Part shown: one piece after another, positions 6,102 through 13,707 of the stretch
Layout: each line of letters starts with the position of its first letter
How positions within the stretch are numbered: position 1 is the first letter of the stretch
NCBI GenBank assembly: GCA_030151165.1
Contig: JASLEM010000538.1
Location: 1-13,707, forward strand
Reading direction: 5' to 3'
Length of the DNA: 13,707 nt
Source of the DNA: Burkholderiaceae bacterium
Lineage (GTDB): Bacteria > Pseudomonadota > Gammaproteobacteria > Burkholderiales > Burkholderiaceae
Made by a program: the position numbers and the translations under genes
Notes under the pieces: model-generated
Seen by the model: the letters and a program-made list of their open reading frames with translations, nothing else
What the model was told of the DNA's origin: nothing
Database searches by the model: none

Positions 6102-6787
6102 TCGGCGGGCTCCAGGGTGAGCGACTGGAAGACGAAGATCGTCGGCGCGAACGGCGGCCGCGACGCGACCGCGCGCTGGCCGCCATCGCGCACGCGCAGC
6201 GGCGCGGCGAAGCCGGGGCCGCCGGTGACGACCGTGTGGAACTCGCCGTCCTCGCCGCACGGGCATACGGTGTCGGGTATGCGCGCGAGGAAGGCCGCGT
6301 CGTAGTCGACGCCGCAGAACGACGCGTCCAGATGCGTCGTGTCGACGCACACCACGCGCGCCTGCACGCCGCGCGCCACCAGCTCGCGCGCGAGCGCGGC
6401 GCGCGCCTCGCCCCACAGCGGGAAGACGGCGACGAGCCCGGCGCGCGCGCACGCGGGCTCGAGCCAGTCGCGGTGGGCCTGGAGGTCGATGTCGCCGAAG
6501 ATCATGTGCGTGTGGCCGTCGGCCGCGAGCGCGCGCAGGCACGCGTCGAAGCGCGTCGCGTATTCACCGGCCGGCACGCGCACGCCGATCGGCACGCCGC
6601 CGAGCGCGCGCACCTGGGCGTCGACGAGGTCGGCGGGCAGGGCGTGCGACTTGCTCGTGCCGTCCTCGTCGCACATCGTGACGAAGGTGTCGACCGCGAA
6701 GACCTGTTCGCGGGCGCGCATCAGCGCGAGCCAGGAGTCCTTGCCGGCGCTCCAGCTGATCGCGCAGCGGGGTGAGGTGGTCGGCAT
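6098..6787 (-). CDS. DUF71/COG2102 PP-loop ATPase, diphthine-ammonia-ligase-like, probably B12-linked
   Basis: The 229-aa protein has the PP-loop SWSAGKDS (11-18) near its N-terminus, FGDIDLQAHRDWLE (97-110) and CPCGEDGEFHT (175-185), the signatures of the DUF71/COG2102 family. The eukaryotic and archaeal member Dph6 amidates diphthine. Bacteria lack diphthamide, and comparative genomics (de Crecy-Lagard and colleagues) proposed a role for bacterial members in B12 metabolism or salvage. Here it overlaps cobQ by 4 bp, which fits that proposal. A likely reaction is ATP-dependent adenylation and amidation, but the substrate is unknown. The ATG at 6785-6787 has no clear RBS; the PP-loop begins at residue 11, so a later start is unlikely. 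It lies 18 bp after tRNA-Arg on the same strand. Confidence 0.88.
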   Translation of the reverse strand: MPTTSPRCAISWSAGKDSWLALMRAREQVFAVDTFVTMCDEDGTSKSHALPADLVDAQVRALGGVPIGVRVPAGEYATRFDACLRALAADGHTHMIFGDIDLQAHRDWLEPACARAGLVAVFPLWGEARAALARELVARGVQARVVCVDTTHLDASFCGVDYDAAFLARIPDTVCPCGEDGEFHTVVTGGPGFAAPLRVRDGGQRAVASRPPFAPTIFVFQSLTLEPAE

Positions 6788-6805
6788 GGAGAGGTGTCGG
6801 CGAAG

Positions 6806-6882
6806 TGGCCTGCCCGGAGGGACTCGAACCCCCGACCCCCAGCTTAGAAGGCTGGTGCTCTATCCAGTTGAGCTACGGGCAG
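6806..6882 (-). tRNA. tRNA-Arg (anticodon TCT)
   Basis: The minus strand folds as a 77-nt tRNA with CCA encoded. The 7-bp acceptor stem is CTGCCCG/CGGGCAG with discriminator G, the D stem is GCTC/GAGC, the anticodon stem is CCAGC/GCTGG, and the loop CTTCTAA has anticodon TCT. It sits 39 bp after the GST stop and 18 bp before the DUF71 gene, all on one strand. Confidence 0.96.
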
Positions 6883-6921
6883 TCTGTGCAGCCCGCGATT
6901 CTATCGGCCTTGCGCGGCTGC

Positions 6922-7617
6922 TCAGCGGCGCGCGTATTGCTGCTGGCCGAACAGCATCTCGCGCGCCTTCGGATCGTCGTCGAGGCGCTTGCGCTGGCCG
7001 GACAGCACCTCCACGCCGCGGATCACCGCGGGCCGCGCGGAGACCTCGTCGAACCAGCCCTTCAGGTGCGGGAAGTCGGCCCACGAGATGCCCTGGTTCT
7101 TCCACGAGCGCAGCCACGGGAAGATGGCCATGTCGGCCAGCCCGTAGTCGCGGCCGCCGATGTAGCGCGACTTCGCGAGGCGCTTGTCCATCACGCCGTA
7201 CAGGCGGCGTGCCTCGTTGGTGTAGCGGTCGACCGCGTAGGCGATCTTCTCGGGCGCGTAGATGCGGAAGTGGTGCGCCTGCCCGAGCATCGGGCCGACG
7301 CCGCCCATCTGGAACATCAGCCACTGCAGCATCTCGTAGCGCTCGCTGGTCGAGTCGGGCAGGAAGCGGCCGGTCTTGCCCGCGAGGTACAGCAGGATCG
7401 CGCCCGACTCGAACAGCGAGATGGGCTTGCCGTCCGGGCCGTCGGGGTCAACGAGCGCGGGGATCTTGTTGTTCGGGCTGATCTTCAGGAAGTCCGGCTT
7501 GAACTGGTCGCCGGCGCCGATGTCGACGGGGTTTGCTCGATACGGCAGGCCGCACTCTTCGAGCATGATGTGGACCTTGTGGCCATTGGGGGTGGCCCAC
7601 GAATACACTTCGATCAT
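6922..7617 (-). CDS. yfcG: Glutathione S-transferase, YfcG-type (nu class) disulfide oxidoreductase
   Basis: The 231-aa protein aligns by eye along its whole length with E. coli YfcG, a glutathione-dependent disulfide-bond reductase with little classical transferase activity. The N-terminal thioredoxin-like domain has ATPNGHK (8-14), placing Thr9 and Asn11 at the positions used by YfcG, which has no active-site Cys. It also has the cis-Pro motif SPNNKIPAL (47-55) and the glutathione-binding Glu-Ser in FESGAILLYLA (69-79). The helical C-terminal domain contains MGGVGPMLGQAHHF and GLADMAIFPW, also as in YfcG. The start is fixed by a strong AGGAGG 8 nt upstream. It is cytoplasmic, and divergent from the hypothetical gene at 7662. 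Confidence 0.92.
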   Translation of the reverse strand: MIEVYSWATPNGHKVHIMLEECGLPYRANPVDIGAGDQFKPDFLKISPNNKIPALVDPDGPDGKPISLFESGAILLYLAGKTGRFLPDSTSERYEMLQWLMFQMGGVGPMLGQAHHFRIYAPEKIAYAVDRYTNEARRLYGVMDKRLAKSRYIGGRDYGLADMAIFPWLRSWKNQGISWADFPHLKGWFDEVSARPAVIRGVEVLSGQRKRLDDDPKAREMLFGQQQYARR

Positions 7618-7625
7618 GGCTGATG

Positions 7626-7631
7626 CCTCCT
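7626..7631 (-). promoter_or_regulatory. Strong ribosome binding site of yfcG
   Basis: AGGAGG on the minus strand lies 8 nt before the ATG at 7617 and settles that start. It overlaps a possible plus-strand ATG at 7623, which makes that a poor start for the divergent gene. Confidence 0.8.
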
Positions 7632-7661
7632 GGTGGGGCGGGTGCAGAACAATACAACATC

Positions 7662-8324
7662 ATGCTGGATGCAGTGCGCCGTTGGTTCAGATGGGGAGAT
7701 TCGATTCCGAACTGGCCCGAGCTCTCGGCCTGGGCCGCGGAGCACCACTGGACGCTCAAGCGCACGATCACGCACGACGGCTGGGTCATGAACCACGGCG
7801 CGCAGCATCCCGGGTGGCGCATCGAATGGGGGCCGGCACAGCGCACGTTCATGGGGGCCCGCGAGCTGCGCGTCCGCCTCGAGCTGCCGAACGCGCCCGA
7901 CGTCCAGGCGCTGGTGCTCGATCGGCCGCTGCTCTCGCGCCTCGACCACGAGGTCTACCAGCAGTTCACCGACAACGTGCAGACCCGCCTCGACGAGGAG
8001 ACGCCGGAGGAAATGCGCTGGCTCGCGATGCATCCGAAGCTGAGCCCGAACCAGATGGGCGTGCCGCTGCGCGATCGCTACGGCGGGCTGGGCAACGAGC
8101 CGGAGTGGGTGTCGAAGTGGCTTCGCGGACCGCTGTCGGACGCGCTGAAGCGGCGCGCCGACGTGACGCCGGTCGAGGCCGTGTCGTCCGAGCCGTTCAT
8201 CCTGCGGCTGTCGCGCGGCCAGCTGGTGCTGCGGCAGTCGGTGAAGGTGCCCAGCGTGCGCGTGATCGAGACCTGCATCGATGTCGCCGCCGCGGCCGAG
8301 GCCGCGCTCGCGACGATGGCCTGA
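7662..8324 (+). CDS. Hypothetical protein, 220 aa
   Basis: I do not recognise the family. The frame is GC3-rich with balanced composition and is the only good frame here. There is no signal peptide or membrane helix. The protein is Trp-rich in its first half (RRWFRWG near the start, then NWPEL, HHWTLKR, DGWVMNHG, GWRIEWG), followed by beta-like segments around LRVRLEL and an acidic helix DEETPEEMRWLAMH. It ends in an Ala-rich helix. The ATG at 7662 was preferred to 7623 because the latter overlaps the yfcG RBS; neither has a strong RBS of its own. The gene is divergent from yfcG (44 bp between starts) and convergent with the acyl-CoA dehydrogenase gene (10 bp between stops). Neighbours give no clear function. 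Confidence 0.72.
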   Translation: MLDAVRRWFRWGDSIPNWPELSAWAAEHHWTLKRTITHDGWVMNHGAQHPGWRIEWGPAQRTFMGARELRVRLELPNAPDVQALVLDRPLLSRLDHEVYQQFTDNVQTRLDEETPEEMRWLAMHPKLSPNQMGVPLRDRYGGLGNEPEWVSKWLRGPLSDALKRRADVTPVEAVSSEPFILRLSRGQLVLRQSVKVPSVRVIETCIDVAAAAEAALATMA

Positions 8325-8334
8325 CGCCGCGTCG

Positions 8335-9558
<1,224 letters not shown>

Positions 9559-9561
9559 GGC

Positions 9562-10647
9562 TCAGGCCTTCTGCGCGAACGACCACGCCAGCTCGGCGAG
9601 CGGCCGCGCGCCCGCGCCCGTCGCGCGCGCCTGCGCGCTCGAGGCCGTGCCGTCGACCACGCGTCGCGCGATGCCCTGCAGGATCGCGGCGAGGCGGAAC
9701 AGGTTGTACGCGAGGTAGAAGTTCCAGTCGGCGAGCAGCGCGTCGGGGTCGGCGCGGCCGGTGCGCTCGCAATACCGCCGGACGTATTCGCGTTCCGGCG
9801 GAATGCCGAGCGCCGCGATGTCGAGCCCCGCGATGCCGCGGAACGTGCCGGGCGGGATGTGCCAGGCCATGCAGTGGTAGCTGAAGTCGCCGAGCGGGTG
9901 GCCCAGCGTCGACAGCTCCCAGTCCAGCACCGCGAGCACGCGCGGCTCGGTCGGGTGGAAGATCAGGTTGTCCATGCGGAAGTCGCCGTGGACGATGGAG
10001 ACCTGCGACTCGTCCATCGCGCTCGCGGGCATGTGGGCCGGCAACCACTCGATGAGGCGATCCATCGCGTCGATCGGCTCGGTGATCGACGCCTGGTACT
10101 GCTTCGTCCAGCGGCCGATCTGGCGCGCGAAGAAGTTGCCGGGCTTGCCGTAGTCGGCGAGGCCGATGGCGTTCACGTCGACGCTGTGCAGCGCGGCGAT
10201 CACGCGGTTCATCTCGTCGTAGATCGCGCCGCGCTCGGCCGGCGTCGCGCCGGGCAGGCCCTGGTCCCACAGCACGCGGCCCTCGACGAACTCCATCACG
10301 TAGAACGCGCGGCCGATCACCGACTCGTCCTCGCACAGCAGGTGCATCTTCGCGACGGGCACCTCGCTGCCGGCGAGCGCGGCCATCACGCGGTACTCGC
10401 GCTCGACCGCGTGCGCCGACGGCAGCAGCTTCGCGACCGGGCCGGGCTTGCTGCGCATCACGTAGGCGCGCGACGGCGTGACGAGCTTGTAGGTCGGGTT
10501 CGATTGCCCGCCCTTGAACTGCTCGACGCCCAGCGGGCCGGCGAAGCCGTCGAGGTGCTTCGACAAATAGGCCTCGAGGGCGGCGACGTCGAAGCGGTGG
10601 CTGTCGGCGACCGGCCGCGTGCCGGTGTTCTGTTCGGTCTGGTTCAT
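9562..10647 (-). CDS. APH-fold phosphotransferase, ACAD10/11 kinase-domain (LvaA)-like
   Basis: The 361-aa protein is an aminoglycoside-phosphotransferase-fold kinase. It has a Gly-rich nucleotide loop FKGGQSNPTYKL (44-55), a candidate ATP-binding Lys in YVMRSKP (62-68), Glu in VEREYRV (81-87), the catalytic loop VHGDFRMDN (219-227, Asp222) and the Mg-binding LDWE (241-244). Members of this subfamily sit next to, or are fused to, acyl-CoA dehydrogenases. They probably phosphorylate the hydroxyl group of hydroxyacyl-CoAs, as shown for 4-hydroxyvaleryl-CoA in levulinate catabolism. Here the dehydrogenase gene begins 3 bp after the stop. The start ATG lies inside one arm of an 8-bp inverted repeat that spans the gap to the upstream regulator gene. 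Antibiotic resistance is unlikely given the context. Confidence 0.92.
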   Translation of the reverse strand: MNQTEQNTGTRPVADSHRFDVAALEAYLSKHLDGFAGPLGVEQFKGGQSNPTYKLVTPSRAYVMRSKPGPVAKLLPSAHAVEREYRVMAALAGSEVPVAKMHLLCEDESVIGRAFYVMEFVEGRVLWDQGLPGATPAERGAIYDEMNRVIAALHSVDVNAIGLADYGKPGNFFARQIGRWTKQYQASITEPIDAMDRLIEWLPAHMPASAMDESQVSIVHGDFRMDNLIFHPTEPRVLAVLDWELSTLGHPLGDFSYHCMAWHIPPGTFRGIAGLDIAALGIPPEREYVRRYCERTGRADPDALLADWNFYLAYNLFRLAAILQGIARRVVDGTASSAQARATGAGARPLAELAWSFAQKA

Positions 10648-10697
10648 CGGACTTGTCTCAATGCTTCGTTGTCGTTCGCATCGAACGTTGTCCGATG
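10645..10697 (-). promoter_or_regulatory. Nested inverted repeat over the start of the phosphotransferase gene
   Basis: CATCGGAC (10645-10652) and GTCCGATG (10690-10697) are perfect 8-bp arms. Inside them CGTTCG and CGAACG (10673-10678 and 10682-10687) form a 6-bp hairpin with a 3-nt loop. On the minus strand the distal arm contains the phosphotransferase ATG. It may be an operator or an RNA structure that masks the start codon; no T run follows, so it is not a terminator. Confidence 0.45.
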
Positions 10698-10701
10698 CAG
10701 C

Positions 10702-11406
10702 TTATCGTTCGGCGGCGTGCAGCAGCTTCTCGCGCGAGAGGATCACCAGCCGCGTCGGCTCGACGCGCAAGGCGCCTTCACGCTCGAGCTCCTTGAGCTC
10801 CTGGTTCACGCGCTGGCGCGACGCGCCGACGAGCTGGGCCAGGTCTTCCTGCGCGAGCTGCAGCCCGATCTTGATCTCGTCGCCCTGCGGCACGCCGTAG
10901 CTCTTGGCGAGCATCAGGATGTTCTTGGCGAGGCGCGCCGACAGCGGCCGCGTGTTCAGGTCCTCGACGAGGTTGAACATGATGCGCAGCCGGCGGCAGT
11001 TCAGGCGCAGCAGCGCGTCGTACAGCTCCACGTGCTGCGACAGCAGCTCCTTGAAGTCGGCCTTGCGCACCGACAGCAGCGTCGTCGCGCCGTGCGCATC
11101 GGCGTCGTGCGTGCGCGGCAGGCCGTCGAAGAGCGCGATGTCGCCGAACCACGTGCCCGGCTCGACGTACGTTAGCGAGACCTGCTTGCCGGACAGCGAC
11201 ACCGAGCTCACGCGCACCGCGCCGCGCGCCACCCCGCACCAGTCCTCGGCCGGCGAACCGCGGGAGGCGAGCGGGGCGCCGTCCGGCAGGCGCCGGACGA
11301 CGGCTCGGGAAAGGATCGCGGCGCGCAGTTCTTCGGACAGGGAGGAAAACCATGCGCCTGAATCGATGTTGCTCTGTTCGTCGATTGTAAGAATCGGGTT
11401 GTTCAT
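10702..11406 (-). CDS. Crp/Fnr-family transcriptional regulator
   Basis: The 234-aa protein has an N-terminal cyclic-nucleotide-binding fold (about 18-140) with the phosphate-binding-cassette-like segment WFGDIALFDGLPRTHDADA (86-104), matching FGELALMYGTPRAATV of E. coli CRP in position. A long dimer helix follows (about 125-165), and then a C-terminal winged HTH, AQEDLAQLVGASRQRVNQEL (185-204). Only Cys57 and Cys137 are present, so there is no Fnr-type iron-sulfur cluster. The effector is unknown; cAMP is possible. The ATG at 11404-11406 was chosen because AAGGA precedes it; an in-frame ATG 13 codons upstream overlaps a hairpin. The gene sits between the phosphatase and phosphotransferase genes with 55- and 54-bp gaps, so it may regulate the cluster or simply be embedded in it. 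Confidence 0.88.
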   Translation of the reverse strand: MNNPILTIDEQSNIDSGAWFSSLSEELRAAILSRAVVRRLPDGAPLASRGSPAEDWCGVARGAVRVSSVSLSGKQVSLTYVEPGTWFGDIALFDGLPRTHDADAHGATTLLSVRKADFKELLSQHVELYDALLRLNCRRLRIMFNLVEDLNTRPLSARLAKNILMLAKSYGVPQGDEIKIGLQLAQEDLAQLVGASRQRVNQELKELEREGALRVEPTRLVILSREKLLHAAER

Positions 11407-11420
11407 TCCTTGTCCCTGAG

Positions 11421-11459
11421 GCGACAGCACTGGCAGCGGAGCCAACTGCCGATTGTCGC
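11421..11459 (-). promoter_or_regulatory. Two-level hairpin just upstream of the Crp-type regulator
   Basis: GCGACA/TGTCGC (11421-11426 with 11454-11459) encloses GGCAG/CTGCC (11432-11436 with 11446-11450). It lies between the phosphatase stop and the regulator RBS. No T run follows on either strand, so it is more likely an mRNA structure than a terminator. Confidence 0.35.
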
Positions 11460-11461
11460 TC

Positions 11462-12202
11462 TCAAAGCGGAACGTCTCCAGCGCGAAGATATTGGACGAG
11501 CAGCTTTTCCATCGTCGTCAGGCGTTCGCGCTCGTGCAGCCACTGCGTCGGCGCGAGGTTGGTGCCGCGCACGACGATGTCGTCGGCGCCGACATCGAGC
11601 ACGTTGATGCACGCCGGCGACTGCTCGAGCCGGCCAAGGAACGTGCGGCGGCCGGTCAGCGCGCGTCCGAGCAGCGCCCGGTTGATGCCGCCGTGCAGCA
11701 CGCACAGCGCGCATTGCCACGACGTGTCGGCCAGCAGCTCGTCGAACGCGGGCAGGCAGCGGTCCATCATCCGGCCGACCGTCTCGCCGCCGAGGAACGC
11801 GTGCGACTCGACGTCGGCGTCGGCGCTGAAGACGCCCGTGAAGGCGGCGCGCAGCTGCTCGCGCGGGATCGCGTCGAGGCGGCCGGGGCGGATCTCCTCG
11901 AGCCGCGCGTCGCGCACCAGCGGCAACGCCTGGCCGGCCGCGGCGAGCACGCGCGTCGCGGTCTCGACGGTGCGCTCGAGGCCGCTCACCAGCACCCGGT
12001 CGAAGCGCACCGCGGCCTGCGCGAACAGCGCGCCGGCGGCGTCCGCCTGCGCACGCCCGGCCTCGTTGAGCGGCACCGTGTGCGGCGGCACGGGCGTGCC
12101 GTCGGCCGTGAAGTAGTCGACGGAGCCGTGGCGCATCAGGTAGAGGCGGCGACGCGCCGGGAGGGCGGCGGTGGCGGGGGCAGCGGGGCGGTCGGCGAGC
12201 AA
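11462..12202 (-). CDS. Histidine phosphatase (phosphoglycerate mutase-like) family protein
   Basis: The 246-aa protein belongs to the histidine phosphatase superfamily. It has the catalytic LYLMRHGSVDY (20-30, phospho-accepting His25), LNEAGRAQADAAG (45-57), VSGLERTVETA (72-82), a candidate acid in LEEIRPGRLD (101-110) and the second His in VLHGGINRALLG (168-179, His170). These enzymes remove phosphate through a phosphohistidine intermediate; the substrate cannot be told. Being in the same cluster as a putative hydroxyacyl-CoA kinase, it might act on a phosphorylated intermediate, but this is inference. The start is uncertain: the frame has no ATG before the RHG motif and TTG at 12200-12202 is the best option, without a clear RBS. 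The stop is 55 bp before the Crp-type gene. Confidence 0.87.
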   Translation of the reverse strand: MLADRPAAPATAALPARRRLYLMRHGSVDYFTADGTPVPPHTVPLNEAGRAQADAAGALFAQAAVRFDRVLVSGLERTVETATRVLAAAGQALPLVRDARLEEIRPGRLDAIPREQLRAAFTGVFSADADVESHAFLGGETVGRMMDRCLPAFDELLADTSWQCALCVLHGGINRALLGRALTGRRTFLGRLEQSPACINVLDVGADDIVVRGTNLAPTQWLHERERLTTMEKLLVQYLRAGDVPL

Positions 12203-12248
12203 CGGCAGGTCCAGTCGGGGTGAGTCGGTCGCCGCGCCGCGGACGGCG

Positions 12249-13028
12249 TCAGCGGAAATCGGCGGGGCGTTTCTCGAAGAAGGCCTTCAGGCCCTCGCCG
12301 CCGTTCTCGTGGAACAGGTTGGTGATGAACTGCTGGCGCTCGGCCTCGAGGTGCTCGACGAGCGGCGACGAGGCCGCGCGCGCCACGAGCTCCTTCGCGC
12401 CGGCCACGGCGTTCGGGGCCATCGCGGCGAGCTTGTCGGCGAGGGCCAGAGCTTCGGCGAGCGCCTGCCCCTTGTCTGTCACGCGGTTGACAAGCCCGAA
12501 CGCCTGCAGCCGCTCGGGCTTCATCGGCGCGGCCAGCCACAGCATCTCGAGCGCGAGCGGACGCGGCAGCATGCGCGCCACGTGCCACGAGCCGCCGCCG
12601 TCCGGCGTCAGGCCGACCTTGGCGTACGACATCACGAACTTCGCGTCCGACGCCGCCACCAGCAGGTCGCAGGCGAGCGCGAGCGACATCCCGCCGCCGG
12701 CCGCGAAACCCTCGACCGCGGCGATCGTCGGCTTCGGGAACGCGCGCAGCGACTCGATCAGCTGGTGGAACAGCGCGATCGACTCGGCCTGTGCCTGCGG
12801 GCCTTCCTGGCGCAGCCGGATGATGCGGTTCAGGTCGCCGCCCGCGCAGAAATGCTCGCCGTCGCCGCGCACGATAACTGCCCTGACCGAATCGTCCGAT
12901 TCGGCCATGTTGAGCGCTTCCACGCCCGCTGCGTAGACCTGGGGTGACAATGTGTTGCGGGTTGCGGGGTCGCTGAGGGTGAGAATCAGCGTCGAACCTT
13001 CGCGGGAGGTCAGCAGTTCACTGGGCAT
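12249..13028 (-). CDS. Enoyl-CoA hydratase/isomerase family protein, PaaG/oxepin-CoA-like active site
   Basis: The 259-aa protein is a crotonase-fold enzyme. The oxyanion-hole segments are HFCAGGDLNR (59-68) and EGFAAGGGMSLALACDL (106-122). The two glutamates of classical enoyl-CoA hydratase are absent: Ser115 takes the first position and Asp143, in GLTPDGGGSW (139-148), takes the second. This pattern, including the Asp, resembles PaaG-type isomerases and proteins annotated as alternative oxepin-CoA hydrolases rather than hydratases. A plausible role is isomerisation or ring-related chemistry on an unsaturated acyl-CoA; the substrate is unknown. An AAGG RBS lies 8 nt before the ATG. It is the first gene of the minus-strand cluster, divergent from the FimV-like gene, and 46 bp before the phosphatase start. 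Confidence 0.9.
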   Translation of the reverse strand: MPSELLTSREGSTLILTLSDPATRNTLSPQVYAAGVEALNMAESDDSVRAVIVRGDGEHFCAGGDLNRIIRLRQEGPQAQAESIALFHQLIESLRAFPKPTIAAVEGFAAGGGMSLALACDLLVAASDAKFVMSYAKVGLTPDGGGSWHVARMLPRPLALEMLWLAAPMKPERLQAFGLVNRVTDKGQALAEALALADKLAAMAPNAVAGAKELVARAASSPLVEHLEAERQQFITNLFHENGGEGLKAFFEKRPADFR

Positions 13029-13160
13029 GGGAGGCGCCTTGAAAGGGTATCGGCAATATGCGGTGCCGGAGATATTCGAGACATTGTGCCGCCAACCATT
13101 TCCGGCCTGCCGGTTTCAATCTGCACGGGGGTTCCCCGGGCCAGTTTCTGTAAGCAATCG

Positions 13161-13169
13161 TGTTAGAGT
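13161..13169 (+). promoter_or_regulatory. Possible extended -10 promoter of the FimV-like gene
   Basis: TGTTAGAGT fits an extended -10 (TG, one base, then TAGAGT, four of six matches to TATAAT). No good -35 is seen 16-18 bp upstream. It would start transcription close to 13176. Confidence 0.3.
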
Positions 13170-13199
13170 GGATCGGGGATATCCGTGACCCCCACAGGA

Positions 13200-13707
13200 A
13201 TGAAAAAACACTTCACCGCGCACTTCATTTTCGCCGCGACCGCGATGGCTTCCCAGCAGGCCCTGGCGCTCGGTTTCGGCCGCGTGGTTTCCGATGCCGT
13301 CCTCGGCGAGACGCTCACCGTCACGGTGCCCGTGCATGTCGAACCCGGCCAGCGTTTCGGCCCCGATTGCGTTTCCGCCGACGTTTATTACGGCGAATCG
13401 CTGCTGCTCGCCAACTCGGTCCGCATCCAGGTCGATCCGGGTACTTCGAATACCGACTGGCTGGTCAGAATCTCCACCAACGCGCCGATCGCCGAACCGG
13501 TGGTCGAGGTCTCGCTGAGCGCGGGTTGCGAACAGCGTTTCCTGCGCCGCTTCACGGTATTCGCGGATCCGCCGGTGGCCGTCGCCAGCACCGCGCCGTC
13601 GACGTCGGGCATGCCGTCCGCGCTGCCGCCGGCCGTGCCGGCGAGGTCGTCGGGGCCGGGCGCGGCGTCCGCGCCGGGCCATGCCGCGACGAGCAGCCCG
13701 CGGCCGG
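13200..13707 (+). CDS. FimV-like protein, N-terminal part (cut by window edge)
   Basis: The frame is open from 13200 to the window end (169 codons). The N-terminus MKKHFTAHFIFAATAMASQQ is a signal peptide with a likely cut after ALA. It is followed by LGFGRVVSDAVLGETLTVTV, the conserved opening of FimV-type domains in beta-proteobacteria. Two Cys (in GPDCVSADV and SAGCEQRF) may pair in the periplasm. After about residue 125 the sequence becomes Pro/Ala/Ser-rich, as in the linker of FimV proteins. FimV/HubP proteins act at the cell pole, in peptidoglycan binding and type IV pilus or twitching functions. An alternative in-frame GTG at 13185-13187 would add five residues and has a better RBS (GGGGA 5 nt upstream) than the ATG, whose AGGA touches it. 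The C-terminus is outside the window. Confidence 0.85.
   Translation, partial: MKKHFTAHFIFAATAMASQQALALGFGRVVSDAVLGETLTVTVPVHVEPGQRFGPDCVSADVYYGESLLLANSVRIQVDPGTSNTDWLVRISTNAPIAEPVVEVSLSAGCEQRFLRRFTVFADPPVAVASTAPSTSGMPSALPPAVPARSSGPGAASAPGHAATSSPRP

Noticed and set aside
6788..6921. Cobalamin riboswitch upstream of the DUF71-cobQ pair
   Set aside because: The space is almost entirely tRNA-Arg; no room for, or sign of, a B12 box.
9562..10647. Aminoglycoside resistance gene (APH fold)
   Set aside because: The dehydrogenase starts 3 bp downstream, and the sequence fits the ACAD10/11-type kinase subfamily.

Overview
The window is GC-rich DNA (most third codon positions are G or C) that looks like the chromosome of a beta-proteobacterium, probably order Burkholderiales. 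The support is a FimV-type N-terminus, a YfcG-type GST, a split kinase/acyl-CoA dehydrogenase pair of the ACAD10/11 type, CCA-encoding tRNA genes and overall codon use. The genus cannot be fixed from the sequence alone. Both edges cut genes: quinolinate synthase nadA at the left and a FimV-like protein at the right.

Layout, left to right. (1) 1-1161, minus strand: the start of nadA, a terminator, then an unrecognised 238-aa protein. (2) 1349-3088, plus strand: a complete TPP-dependent, acetolactate-synthase-like enzyme. It is followed by a gene-free stretch that ends in a clear terminator and holds a possible small RNA with a CCTCC-rich loop. (3) 3458-4521: a small minus-strand hypothetical gene, then a short minus-strand gene with its own RBS and terminator. 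This gene encodes a peptide with a double-glycine-type leader and a Gly-rich core of 12-residue repeats. Upstream of it lies a gene-free, lower-GC stretch that reaches the 3' end of a tRNA-Pro gene. (4) 4522-7617, minus strand, in transcription order: a yfcG-like GST, tRNA-Arg(TCT), a DUF71/COG2102 PP-loop ATPase overlapping cobQ by 4 bp, and tRNA-Pro(TGG). (5) 7662-8324, plus strand: a hypothetical protein divergent from the GST. (6) 8335-13028, minus strand, in transcription order: an enoyl-CoA hydratase/isomerase-family protein, a histidine phosphatase, a Crp/Fnr regulator, an APH-fold phosphotransferase and an acyl-CoA dehydrogenase. Spacing is short (3 to 55 bp) and the order suggests one acyl-CoA catabolic unit. 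(7) 13200 to the end, plus strand: the FimV-like protein.

How the genes may work together. The phosphotransferase and acyl-CoA dehydrogenase match the two halves of eukaryotic ACAD10/11 and the LvaA/LvaC pair of levulinate catabolism, so phosphorylation of a hydroxyacyl-CoA followed by phosphate elimination is likely. The hydratase/isomerase, phosphatase and Crp-type regulator would then be accessory. The DUF71-cobQ overlap fits the published proposal that bacterial DUF71 proteins act in B12 metabolism. The best candidate for something undescribed is the Gly-rich repeat peptide at 3919-4149: it is a possible secreted or modified peptide, with no maturation or export gene visible in the window.
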